A DNA stretch of 5,853 bases from Candidatus Sediminicultor tertius (lineage in GTDB: Bacteria > Atribacterota > Phoenicimicrobiia > Phoenicimicrobiales > Phoenicimicrobiaceae). Positions 1 through 5,703 of this stretch are shown here, in pieces. How positions within the stretch are numbered: position 1 is the stretch's first letter; each line of letters opens with the position of its first letter. The stretch is taken from positions 1 through 5,853 of the forward strand of contig DPXH01000132.1 in the NCBI GenBank assembly GCA_003527405.1, read 5' to 3'. The notes under the pieces are model-generated. The model searched no databases, had not been told where the DNA came from, and saw only the letters and a list, made by a program, of their open reading frames with translations. The position numbers and the translations under genes were made by a program.

Positions 1-90
1 AGTCTTCTGTTTATTTGAATTAAATATTTGAATAATGTTTCTATCTTGTATCGGTAATTGAATTTTCTCTTTACCGTATTTTAGTTTCAT
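1..90 (-). CDS. N-terminal fragment of a probable LarA-family (nickel-dependent hydroxyacid racemase) protein, cut by the window edge
   Basis: An ATG at 90-88 opens a frame that stays open for all 30 codons to the window edge, so only the N-terminus is visible. A GAGGT ribosome-binding site lies at 105-101, 10 nt before the ATG. The peptide begins MKLKYGKEKIQLPIQDRNII. A short strand, then YGK, then a hydrophobic strand and a 'lP...n' turn is how many LarA/DUF2088 proteins begin. That family uses a pyridinium-dithiocarboxylate nickel pincer cofactor to racemise or epimerise 2-hydroxyacids such as lactate or malate. No catalytic histidine or lysine is in view, so the family call rests on the N-terminal pattern alone. 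The gene starts 37 nt after the dctM stop on the same strand and is probably the next gene of the TRAP operon. That a gene starts here is fairly sure; the family is moderately sure. Confidence 0.5.
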   Translation of the reverse strand, partial: MKLKYGKEKIQLPIQDRNIIQIFNSNKQKT

Positions 91-127
91 ACACTATTTT
101 ACCTCAAATTAAAATTATAACACTGTA

Positions 128-1408
128 TTATCTTCCCAATAAATGTGGAATAAAAAGTATAATTTGCGGGAAGTAAGTTATAAGTAATAAATCTAAGATA
201 AGAACTATTAGATAAGGAAATACTGCTTTAGTTATTTTTTCGATAGGAAGTTTAGCAATACCAGATACTACAAAAAGATCAAGTCCAACTGGTGGGGTAA
301 TACAACCAATAGCTAAATTCACTATCATAAGTACTCCAAAAAATATCGGATTTATCCCAAATGAAAGGGCTACAGGAAAAAGAATGGGAACTAATATAAC
401 TACTGCTGCAGAAGCGTTTATTAGAGTACCAACAAATAATAATAATACATTAACTAACATTAAAAATACAATAGGATTGGTACTAATTGAAGTCATAAAA
501 GTTGCTACTTTATGTGGTACTTGGGCATTAGTTAAAATCCAACCAAAAAGATTCGCCCCTCCGACAATAAACATAATAACTGTAGTACTTACAGCCGCTT
601 TTAATATTACAGACGGTAATTTTTTTAAAGTTAACTCTTTATAGACAAACATACCAATAATTAATCCATATACTGCCGCTACTGCTGCAGCTTCAGTAGG
701 AGTAAATATTCCTCCATATATTCCTCCTAAAATAATTACAGGCATCATTAAAGCTAAAAAACTGTCTCTAAATGATTTAAGAATATTTAACAAAGAAAGC
801 TTGCCTTTACTTTGAATGCCTTTCTTTTTACAAAGAAAATAACTAAGTATACACATCGATACCCCCATAATTATTCCAGGTGCAAATCCTCCCAAAAAGA
901 GATCTCCAATAGAAACCCCAGCTGTTACTCCAAAAACTACCAAGGTAATACTAGGAGGAATAACTATACCCGTTGTCCCTCCTGAGGCTATAATAGCTGC
1001 GGCAAAATCTCTTTTATAGCCAGTTTTTTCCATTTCATCAAATAAGGTAGAACCAAGAGCTGCAGTAGTTGCTGCAGAAGAACCAGAGATAGCTGCAAAA
1101 AACATTCCGGTTACAGATACCACTAAAGCTAATCCGCCTCTGATAAATCCTACTAGTGAATTGGCAAAATTTACTAATCTTCTAGTAACTCCTCCGGAAG
1201 CCATAAATGAACCAGCTAACATAAAAAACGGTATTGCCATAAAAGAAAAAGAATCTATTGCGGTAAACATCCTCTGTGTAACAACAATCAGAGGTAACTT
1301 CATAATAGTATAAATTACTACTGCAGATGACAACCCTAATGCTGCCCCAATTGGCACCCCAATAAGTAATAAAAATGCAAAACTACCAAATACTAACCAT
1401 AAAAACAA
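128..1408 (-). CDS. dctM: TRAP transporter large permease subunit DctM
   Basis: This is the large membrane subunit of a tripartite ATP-independent periplasmic transporter. It is the transport channel that couples Na+ or H+ entry to uptake of the substrate delivered by DctP. The 426-residue length is standard for DctM. The protein is almost entirely hydrophobic, with about 11-13 membrane segments. Family signatures are visible: ISGSSAATTAALGS (107-120), an IPPS turn (150-153), FTPTEAAAVAAVYG (235-248) and a TPPVGLDLFV re-entrant motif (371-380). The start is TTG at 1408-1406. GAGGTG at 1422-1417 lies 8 nt upstream, and the next in-frame Met is residue 36, inside the conserved N-terminal hydrophobic region, so TTG is preferred. 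dctQ ends 36 nt upstream on the same strand. The family is certain; the substrate is not readable from the sequence. DctM is expected to bind DctQ in the inner membrane. Confidence 0.96.
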   Translation of the reverse strand: MFLWLVFGSFAFLLLIGVPIGAALGLSSAVVIYTIMKLPLIVVTQRMFTAIDSFSFMAIPFFMLAGSFMASGGVTRRLVNFANSLVGFIRGGLALVVSVTGMFFAAISGSSAATTAALGSTLFDEMEKTGYKRDFAAAIIASGGTTGIVIPPSITLVVFGVTAGVSIGDLFLGGFAPGIIMGVSMCILSYFLCKKKGIQSKGKLSLLNILKSFRDSFLALMMPVIILGGIYGGIFTPTEAAAVAAVYGLIIGMFVYKELTLKKLPSVILKAAVSTTVIMFIVGGANLFGWILTNAQVPHKVATFMTSISTNPIVFLMLVNVLLLFVGTLINASAAVVILVPILFPVALSFGINPIFFGVLMIVNLAIGCITPPVGLDLFVVSGIAKLPIEKITKAVFPYLIVLILDLLLITYFPQIILFIPHLLGR

Positions 1409-1416
1409 TACTGTTT

Positions 1417-1422
1417 CACCTC
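1417..1422 (-). promoter_or_regulatory. Ribosome-binding site that fixes the TTG start of dctM
   Basis: GAGGTG on the minus strand, 8 nt before the TTG codon at 1408-1406. No ATG or GTG with similar spacing exists in frame, so this site decides the start. Confidence 0.75.
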
Positions 1423-1444
1423 GATTTCCCCATTTATTTTCAAT

Positions 1445-1912
1445 TTAACTGTCTGACTTTAAAGTATCAATAATTAAAATTAATATATTGCAAAACATTA
1501 CAAAGGAAGCTGCAGGGATTGCAAAATATACATAAGACATAGGAATTCTTAAAGCAGGAGAAAGTTGATAAGAAGTTAATATCATCATTTTTAAACCTTG
1601 AAAAAATAAAATTATTACAAATAAAAGAGTACAAATATAAGCAGTTATCTTGGTATATTTAGCTACTCTTCCTTTTAATTTTTGTGTCAATACTCCCATT
1701 ACAATATGGCTGTTTTCTCTTGCTACTACTGCGGTTCCAAAAAATACTGTATATACAAATAGATATCTTGCTAATTCTTCAGAAAAAGTTAAAGAATGAT
1801 GTAACACATAGCGAAAAATAACTTGGGAAAAAATAGCAAATAACATTGTAGTTATAGAAACAATTAAACCCCATTGTAAATATTTATTTATCCTGTCAAT
1901 AAAATTCCTCAA
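1445..1912 (-). CDS. dctQ: TRAP transporter small permease subunit DctQ
   Basis: This is the small membrane subunit of the TRAP transporter, which pairs with DctM in the inner membrane. At 155 residues it has the usual DctQ length and four predicted membrane segments, at about 12-34, 47-65, 86-107 and 127-149. The DctQ signature is clear: SQVIFRYVLHHSLTFSEELARYLFVY and the following stretch to REN.HI (about 29-69), with the conserved FRY and the WSEE-like FSEELARY. The start is TTG at 1912-1910. An in-frame TGA at 1921-1919 excludes anything further upstream. AAGGAG at 1928-1923 lies 10 nt before it. An ATG at 1922-1920 is in another frame, reads only about 8 codons and abuts the Shine-Dalgarno, so it is not the start. 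dctP ends 86 nt upstream and a strong stem-loop lies between them. Confidence 0.94.
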   Translation of the reverse strand: MRNFIDRINKYLQWGLIVSITTMLFAIFSQVIFRYVLHHSLTFSEELARYLFVYTVFFGTAVVARENSHIVMGVLTQKLKGRVAKYTKITAYICTLLFVIILFFQGLKMMILTSYQLSPALRIPMSYVYFAIPAASFVMFCNILILIIDTLKSDS

Positions 1913-1922
1913 CCCTCTTCAT

Positions 1923-1928
1923 CTCCTT
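1923..1928 (-). promoter_or_regulatory. Ribosome-binding site for the TTG start of dctQ
   Basis: AAGGAG on the minus strand, with a 10-nt spacer to TTG at 1912-1910. A second purine-rich run (AAGAGGG, 1919-1913) touches the TTG and is too close to act alone. The in-frame stop at 1921-1919 makes this TTG the earliest possible start. Confidence 0.7.
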
Positions 1929-1941
1929 CAAAATACAAATC

Positions 1942-1975
1942 AGTGAGCAAAGGAAATAAATATCCTTTGCTCACT
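1942..1975 (-). promoter_or_regulatory. Intercistronic stem-loop between dctP and dctQ
   Basis: A perfect 13-bp inverted repeat: AGTGAGCAAAGGA (1942-1954) and TCCTTTGCTCACT (1963-1975), with an 8-nt AT-only loop. In the operon transcript it begins 24 nt after the dctP stop and ends about 14 nt before the dctQ Shine-Dalgarno. The base after the stem on the minus strand is G and then a mixed T-rich stretch, not a uridine run, so it is not a classic intrinsic terminator. Its position suggests a 3' stabiliser of the dctP message or a partial terminator, giving more binding protein than permease. Structure is seen; role is inferred. Confidence 0.75.
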
Positions 1976-1998
1976 ATAAAATAAATTAAAGTAAATAT

Positions 1999-3012
1999 CT
2001 ATAGATATTTCTCATATTCTGCGCACTCTTCTGGTGATATATTTACTATCCTTTCAATATTTTCTTTTCCTACTTGATCTTCAAACATTTTCCATACTAC
2101 GGCAGTTGCTTTTCTAAAGGGTTCTTTATCAACTTCAATTATTTCACATTTACCACTTTCTATTACATTTTTCCAAAAACCTTTATCTAACTCAACACAT
2201 TTACTACGATGCCAGTCTAAAGCTTCAACAGCACTTTGCATTATTGCTTCTTGGTATTCAGGTGATAATTTATTCCAGGTAATCATACTAATCAATAATG
2301 GTTCAGCAGAATATGTATGACCAGTTAAAGATATATATTTTTGAACTTCAAAAAATCTTTTTGTCCAAATATGGGATACGGGATTTTCCTGTCCATCAAC
2401 TGTTCCCTGTTGTAAGGCAGTAAAAAGTTCTCCAAAAGCCATAGGTGTTGGATTTGCTCCTAATGCCTTCATCATTTCTATATATACTGGTTGTTCCATT
2501 ACTCTAATTTTTAAACCCTTCATATCCTCTGGAGTTCTTACTGGCCTTATATTATTAGTAAGGTGCCTTACCCCATTTTCGAAAAAGGCTAATAATTTCA
2601 TTCCTTTAGCTTCCAAATCTTTACCCATTTCCATCCCAATGGTATCTAAGGCTTTATAAGTATGAGGTATATCTCTAAATATAAAAGGTAAATCGAATAT
2701 TGCCATTTTAGGAAGGAAATTTGCTAAAACAGCTGTACTGGTTAAAGTCATATCCACTGTACCAAAAGTCAACCCTTCTACCAAATCTCTTTGGTTACCC
2801 AACTGACTGCTAGGAAAAATTTGAATTTCAACTTCTCCATTGGTCTTTTCTTTAACTAATTCGGCAAATTTTACTGCAGCTTGAGCGTAAGGTTTTTCGG
2901 GATTAGCTATATGTCCTAATTTTAAGACAAATTTTGGTTCAGCAAAAACAAAGCTACCTACTAATAATAAAGTTACTAAACTAATTATAACTATTAAAGA
3001 TATTTTTTTCAT
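1999..3012 (-). CDS. dctP: TRAP transporter substrate-binding protein DctP
   Basis: This is the extracytoplasmic solute receptor of the TRAP transporter; it captures an organic acid and hands it to DctQM. The 337-residue length is typical. Residues 1-24 form a signal peptide: KK, a hydrophobic core, then VFA before EP, with predicted cleavage after A24. No lipobox cysteine is present, so a soluble periplasmic protein is expected. DctP motifs appear in order: LKLGHIANPEKPY (30-42), FPSSQLGNQRDLVEGL (66-81), the DLPFIFRD block (107-114), GLKIRVME (166-173) and the long PMAFGELFTALQQGTVDGQENP block (190-211). R170 in GLKIRV matches the family arginine that binds the substrate carboxylate; R149 and N210 are other likely ligands. 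The ATG has AAAGGAGG at 3026-3019, 6 nt upstream, the strongest ribosome site in the cluster. That fits the need for excess binding protein. Substrate is probably a C4-dicarboxylate or hydroxyacid, judged from the malic enzyme neighbour only. Confidence 0.96.
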   Translation of the reverse strand: MKKISLIVIISLVTLLLVGSFVFAEPKFVLKLGHIANPEKPYAQAAVKFAELVKEKTNGEVEIQIFPSSQLGNQRDLVEGLTFGTVDMTLTSTAVLANFLPKMAIFDLPFIFRDIPHTYKALDTIGMEMGKDLEAKGMKLLAFFENGVRHLTNNIRPVRTPEDMKGLKIRVMEQPVYIEMMKALGANPTPMAFGELFTALQQGTVDGQENPVSHIWTKRFFEVQKYISLTGHTYSAEPLLISMITWNKLSPEYQEAIMQSAVEALDWHRSKCVELDKGFWKNVIESGKCEIIEVDKEPFRKATAVVWKMFEDQVGKENIERIVNISPEECAEYEKYL

Positions 3013-3160
3013 TTTTTTCCTCCTTTAATTTTTAATTTTATTTGACTTTAAAAATTTACTTATACAGAAAATAATTAACTTACCACCTCCCTTAAATTAT
3101 TTATTCTTTACTCAATGCTGTGTGATTATTCTATTTTTATATATAGTCAAATAATAATTT
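3013..3160 (-). promoter_or_regulatory. Leader / intergenic region between malic enzyme and dctP
   Basis: 148 nt, very AT-rich. It contains a perfect 10-bp inverted repeat, TTATTTGACT (3038-3047) and AGTCAAATAA (3145-3154), separated by 97 nt. It also holds a strong Shine-Dalgarno-like AAGGGAGGTGG at 3093-3083 with no usable start after it: the GTG within it stops after three codons. A TTGACT hexamer at 3150-3145 could be a -35, but no good -10 follows at 16-18 nt; an AATAAT at 3130-3125 is only 14 nt away. There is no GC-rich hairpin with a U-tract, so nothing clearly separates malic enzyme transcription from the TRAP operon. Transcription through this gap plus a weak internal promoter is the likeliest reading. 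Confidence 0.4.
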
Positions 3161-4336
3161 TTATATTCTCGCTACTCCACTCTCTATTGCAGCTTGGGCT
3201 ACTGCCTCTGCTTCTCTTTCTACCACCAGGGGATTAAAGACATTGGAGATGATATTTTCTTCGTTTAGCTCATCATCTGGGATAATGGAGGCAATGGCTT
3301 TAGCAGCAGCTATTTTCATCTCTTCATTTATATCTCTGGCTCTTACTTTGAGGGCACCTTTAAAGATAGCCGGGAAACCAAGACAATTGTTCACTTGGTT
3401 GGGGAAGTCAGAACGACCAGTAGCTATGATACGAGCTCCAGCTTCTTTGGCCTCATCAGGCATAATCTCGGGGATGGGATTGGCCATAGCAAAGATGATG
3501 GGATCAGAAGACATTGATTTTACCATTTCTGATTTTAGGGCTCCTGCTACCGATAAGCCGATAAATATATCAGCTCCTTTTATGGCATCAACCAAGGCTC
3601 CCTTAATCATCTCTTTATTAGTCATTTTGGCCATCTCTTCTTTGGCTGGATTCATATTTTCTTTTCTACCTTCATAGATAATTCCTTTGGAATCACATAA
3701 AATAGCATTTTTTACTCCTGCAGACATAAGGAACTTTAGTACAGCAATGGCAGCTGCTCCGGCACCATTTACTACTATTTTAATCTTATCTATATCTTTG
3801 CCTACTATCTTTAGGGCATTAAGTAGGCCAGATAAGACGATCACGGCAGTACCATGTTGGTCATCGTGGAATACAGGGATGTCTAAGATCTCTTTCAGTC
3901 TTCTTTCTATCTCAAAACAGCGGGGAGCAGAGATATCCTCTAAGTTGATCCCTCCAAAACTGGGGGCAAGGAGAGTTACTGCTTCTACAATCTTATCTGG
4001 GTCTTTGGTGGCAAGACAGATAGGGAAGGCATCTACTCCGGCAAAGTACTTAAAGAGGACGGCCTTTCCTTCCATTACCGGAAGAGCAGCTTCAGGACCA
4101 ATATCGCCAAGACCCAAGACGGCAGTTCCATCAGATACTACAGCTACCATATTTCCTTTAGTGGTATATTTGTAGACATCAGAAATATTTTGATGAATCT
4201 TTCTGCAAGGTTCGGCTACCCCCGGGGTATAGACTACGGCTAAATCGTGCATATCTTTTATCTTGGTCTTACTTATTACTTCGATCTTTCCTTTGTTTTC
4301 TTCGTGTAGTTTTAAGGCTTCTTCGTTGAGATTCAT
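3161..4336 (-). CDS. Malic enzyme, short bacterial form (malate to pyruvate + CO2, NAD(P)+-dependent)
   Basis: This is a cytosolic oxidative decarboxylase of L-malate, linking C4 acids to pyruvate. Its 391 residues match the short prokaryotic form and it has no C-terminal phosphotransacetylase-like domain. The catalytic domain (about 13-160) shows DLAVVYTPGVAEPC with catalytic Y36, SDGTAVLGLGDIGP (68-81) and MEGKAVLFK with catalytic K91. Metal-site residues are E133-D134 and D159 in HDDQHGT (157-163). The Rossmann domain follows, with NGAGAAAIA (190-198), the CDSKG that often marks the cofactor-selecting strand, MANPIPEIMPDEA and ATGRSDFPNQVNN. NAD versus NADP preference cannot be settled from the sequence. 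The ATG at 4336-4334 has GGAG at 4350-4347, 10 nt upstream; an ATG at 4357 is in frame but meets stops at once. The gene is visibly richer in G+C than the TRAP genes. It lies just upstream of dctP on the same strand, fitting uptake followed by decarboxylation of malate. Confidence 0.96.
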   Translation of the reverse strand: MNLNEEALKLHEENKGKIEVISKTKIKDMHDLAVVYTPGVAEPCRKIHQNISDVYKYTTKGNMVAVVSDGTAVLGLGDIGPEAALPVMEGKAVLFKYFAGVDAFPICLATKDPDKIVEAVTLLAPSFGGINLEDISAPRCFEIERRLKEILDIPVFHDDQHGTAVIVLSGLLNALKIVGKDIDKIKIVVNGAGAAAIAVLKFLMSAGVKNAILCDSKGIIYEGRKENMNPAKEEMAKMTNKEMIKGALVDAIKGADIFIGLSVAGALKSEMVKSMSSDPIIFAMANPIPEIMPDEAKEAGARIIATGRSDFPNQVNNCLGFPAIFKGALKVRARDINEEMKIAAAKAIASIIPDDELNEENIISNVFNPLVVEREAEAVAQAAIESGVARI

Positions 4337-4363
4337 TTATTATAATCTCCTTTTCATTTATTA

Positions 4364-4393
4364 TTTATATAATAATCTATTTTTTTCTGTTAA
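4364..4393 (-). promoter_or_regulatory. Candidate promoter for the malic enzyme gene
   Basis: On the minus strand TTAACA (4393-4388) and TATAAA (4369-4364) are each 5/6 to the sigma-70 consensus, with an 18-bp spacer. A start near 4357 would give a leader of about 20 nt that still includes the AAAAGGAG at 4354-4347. The region is so AT-rich that chance matches are common, so confidence is limited. Confidence 0.4.
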
Positions 4394-4421
4394 ATTTATA
4401 TTCTTTTTTAAATTACGAAAT

Positions 4422-4449
4422 AAGTTCCGCAAAGTTTATTATGGAACTT
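4422..4449. promoter_or_regulatory. Inverted repeat upstream of malic enzyme (operator or terminator-like hairpin)
   Basis: AAGTTCC (4422-4428) and GGAACTT (4443-4449) are perfect 7-bp arms with a 14-nt spacer. One mismatch outward they extend by three more A-T pairs (4418-4420 with 4451-4453). On the plus strand the stem is followed by a T-rich stretch, so it could terminate plus-strand transcription. On the minus strand it lies upstream of the malic enzyme -35, where a dimeric regulator could bind. No known operator is recognised. It lies between the malic enzyme gene and the IS. Confidence 0.45.
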
Positions 4450-4493
4450 CTTTTGTTTCTATTCACAATAGCAAATAAAAAATTTCACAGCGT

Positions 4494-4510
4494 ATACAAA
4501 ATTGGTTGCT
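4494..4510 (+). repeat. Left terminal inverted repeat of the IS
   Basis: Reads ATACAAAATTGGTTGCT. It matches the reverse complement of 5837-5853 at 14 of 17 positions, with mismatches at 4498, 4500 and 4501. The inner nine bases TTGGTTGCT are identical. The true outer edge may be 4498 if GTATAC is host target sequence. Confidence 0.75.
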
Positions 4511-4515
4511 GTTCT

Positions 4516-4545
4516 TTGACAAAATATGCTTAAAGCATATATATT
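4516..4545 (+). promoter_or_regulatory. Transposase promoter
   Basis: TTGACA at 4516-4521 is a perfect -35 hexamer. TATATT at 4540-4545 is 5/6 to the -10 consensus, with an 18-bp spacer. Transcription would start near 4552, about 57 nt before the transposase ATG, so the message would include the whole hairpin at 4561-4607. It lies just inside the left inverted repeat, where transposase binding could repress it. Confidence 0.6.
4524..4540. repeat. Perfect palindrome inside the transposase promoter spacer
   Basis: ATATGCTT (4524-4531) and AAGCATAT (4533-4540) are perfect 8-bp arms around a single A. It fills the -35/-10 spacer and ends in the -10 region. That position suits an operator for a dimeric repressor, or for the transposase itself. 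The role is inferred. Confidence 0.6.
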
Positions 4546-4560
4546 AATTGATGTTGCGTG

Positions 4561-4607
4561 ATAGACCTTATTGTGTTAGCGTGTTCAACACGCTAAGGAG
4601 GGTCTAT
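4561..4607 (+). promoter_or_regulatory. Two-tier hairpin overlapping the transposase ribosome-binding site
   Basis: Inner arms TTAGCGTGTT (4576-4585) and AACACGCTAA (4587-4596) are perfect over 10 bp around one C; as RNA this makes an 8-9 bp stem with a 3-5 nt loop. Outer arms ATAGACC (4561-4567) and GGTCTAT (4601-4607) add 7 perfect pairs. The Shine-Dalgarno AAGGAGGG (4595-4602) lies in the internal bulge with both ends paired, and CCTT at 4566-4569 could pair with it in an alternative fold. The ATG at 4609 follows directly. Such a fold should limit transposase translation. Confidence 0.8.
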
Positions 4608-4608
4608 T

Positions 4609-5703
4609 ATGCGAAAAAAACATTGTATTTTCTGTAATAGTCTTAATACCAAAAGGTACGGAACTAGGTCTAAGAAGAGAAACACATCTTTTGGCAAAAG
4701 GAACCTGTACTACCAACGCTGGTACTGTAATGATTGCAAACGAGCCTTTAAGCCTGACCAGGATCATCCGGTCAATTTCTCTATGCAAATAAGAGCCTGT
4801 GAACTGTACTATGATTCTGAAGCAAGCTACCGAGCAGTAAGCCGACAATTAGGAATCGCCCCTTACCGAATCTTTAAGATCATCAATACCTTAGGGGCTA
4901 ATTGCAAGTCTACAGTAGATGTGGCTTGTGGACTTAAACCTCGATGGTCCGGTTATCTTTTCATCGATGAAAAGAGTATCTTCATCAAAGGTGTGGAATG
5001 GTTCCTGCTTTTAGCTGTAGATCTAAAGACCCAAGATATCGTTCACTGGGATTTAGTCTCAAGAGAAAATGAAGTAAATGTCGCCTGGTTTCTCATTATT
5101 ATCAAGATGGTAATAAAATATCCTTTTAAAGGGGTTATAAGTGATCTTTTACCCGAATTCTTCGGAACTGTCCGCTGGCTTTTACCAGGAATACCTCATC
5201 AGTTCTGTACCTACCATGCCTATCGGGCAACAGAGTTCTACCTTAAGTATCACTATACAGGAGGTAATAGACTTTGGGCTGAAAGATTCCTTCTTATTAC
5301 CAGGATCATCTGTAGGTGTAAGGCCTTGTCTACCGCTTTAAGGGCAATAGGTTATCTAGAACGCCATCAAGATGAGCTGAGGCAGGCCAAGCTCATTAAA
5401 AGAATGAATATCTTAAGAATCAGATTCCCTAATCTTATTAAACGTTTCAAAGATCATAATTTACGACCAGATAATAATATTGTGGAAAATGTCATCAAAC
5501 AACTCAATCAAAAATTCAAGAAGGTTGCCGGATTCGAATTCTATGAGACGGCTTATAACTCTATTAAACTCTTAGTTATGCGTTACCGTTTTCATACCTT
5601 TAACTGTTCTAGGATACCCGGCAACAATGGAAAATCTCCCCTTGAATTGGCTGGAATAGATGCCAGTAATATCAACTGGGTACGTTTTTCGCAAAAGTGT
5701 TGA
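4609..5703 (+). CDS. DDE transposase, IS256/MULE-type core with N-terminal zinc ribbon
   Basis: This enzyme would cut and join the IS ends using a metal-dependent RNase H-fold core. It is intact at 364 residues. A zinc ribbon is formed by C6xxC9 and C40xxC43. A helix-turn-helix follows at about 58-95 (SYRAVSRQLGIAPYRIFKI), probably for binding the terminal repeats. The catalytic triad is best read as D120 (LFIDEKSI), D179 (GVISDLLPEF) and E293 (PDNNIVENVIKQLN). A C200xxH203 motif (HQFCTYHAYRATE) follows the second Asp, and a mostly helical insert fills about 204-287. The D-D and D-E spacings of 59 and 114 and the CxxH motif are as in IS256/Mutator-type enzymes. NxxENxxKQLNQKFKKVAGF resembles their C-terminal signature. 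The ATG has AAGGAGG at 4595-4601, 7 nt upstream. There is no frameshift or fusion. It is a full-length single-frame gene, apparently able to function; exact subfamily is unassigned. Confidence 0.9.
   Translation: MRKKHCIFCNSLNTKRYGTRSKKRNTSFGKRNLYYQRWYCNDCKRAFKPDQDHPVNFSMQIRACELYYDSEASYRAVSRQLGIAPYRIFKIINTLGANCKSTVDVACGLKPRWSGYLFIDEKSIFIKGVEWFLLLAVDLKTQDIVHWDLVSRENEVNVAWFLIIIKMVIKYPFKGVISDLLPEFFGTVRWLLPGIPHQFCTYHAYRATEFYLKYHYTGGNRLWAERFLLITRIICRCKALSTALRAIGYLERHQDELRQAKLIKRMNILRIRFPNLIKRFKDHNLRPDNNIVENVIKQLNQKFKKVAGFEFYETAYNSIKLLVMRYRFHTFNCSRIPGNNGKSPLELAGIDASNINWVRFSQKC

Noticed and set aside
384..644. Open frame of 86 codons on the plus strand
   Set aside because: Lies inside dctM in antisense, with no ribosome site and low-complexity N/T-rich sequence; it is a shadow of the membrane protein gene.
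1919..1922. ATG at 1922-1920 as the dctQ start
   Set aside because: Wrong frame for DctQ, stops after about 8 codons, and directly abuts the Shine-Dalgarno with no spacer.
3243..4175. Two plus-strand open frames of 144 and 162 codons opposite the malic enzyme
   Set aside because: They are antisense to a gene with complete family motifs, have no Shine-Dalgarno and no recognisable domain.
4263..4478. Plus-strand open frame of 71 codons over the malic enzyme start and its leader
   Set aside because: Phe/Leu/Ile-rich translation of AT-rich leader DNA; no ribosome site, and it begins inside the malic enzyme antisense.
4455..4490. CRP-like TGTGA motifs upstream of malic enzyme
   Set aside because: Only half-sites are visible in an AT-rich stretch, without a paired TCACA at the right distance, and the host is not clearly one that uses such sites.
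4470..4530. Outward promoter from the IS left end toward malic enzyme (TTGTCA near 4522-4517)
   Set aside because: The -35 is 5/6 but no acceptable -10 lies at 16-18 bp; the nearest match, TATACG, is 20 bp away and poor.
4585..4848. Minus-strand open frame of 87 codons opposite the transposase start
   Set aside because: Antisense to the zinc-ribbon coding part of the transposase with no start signal.
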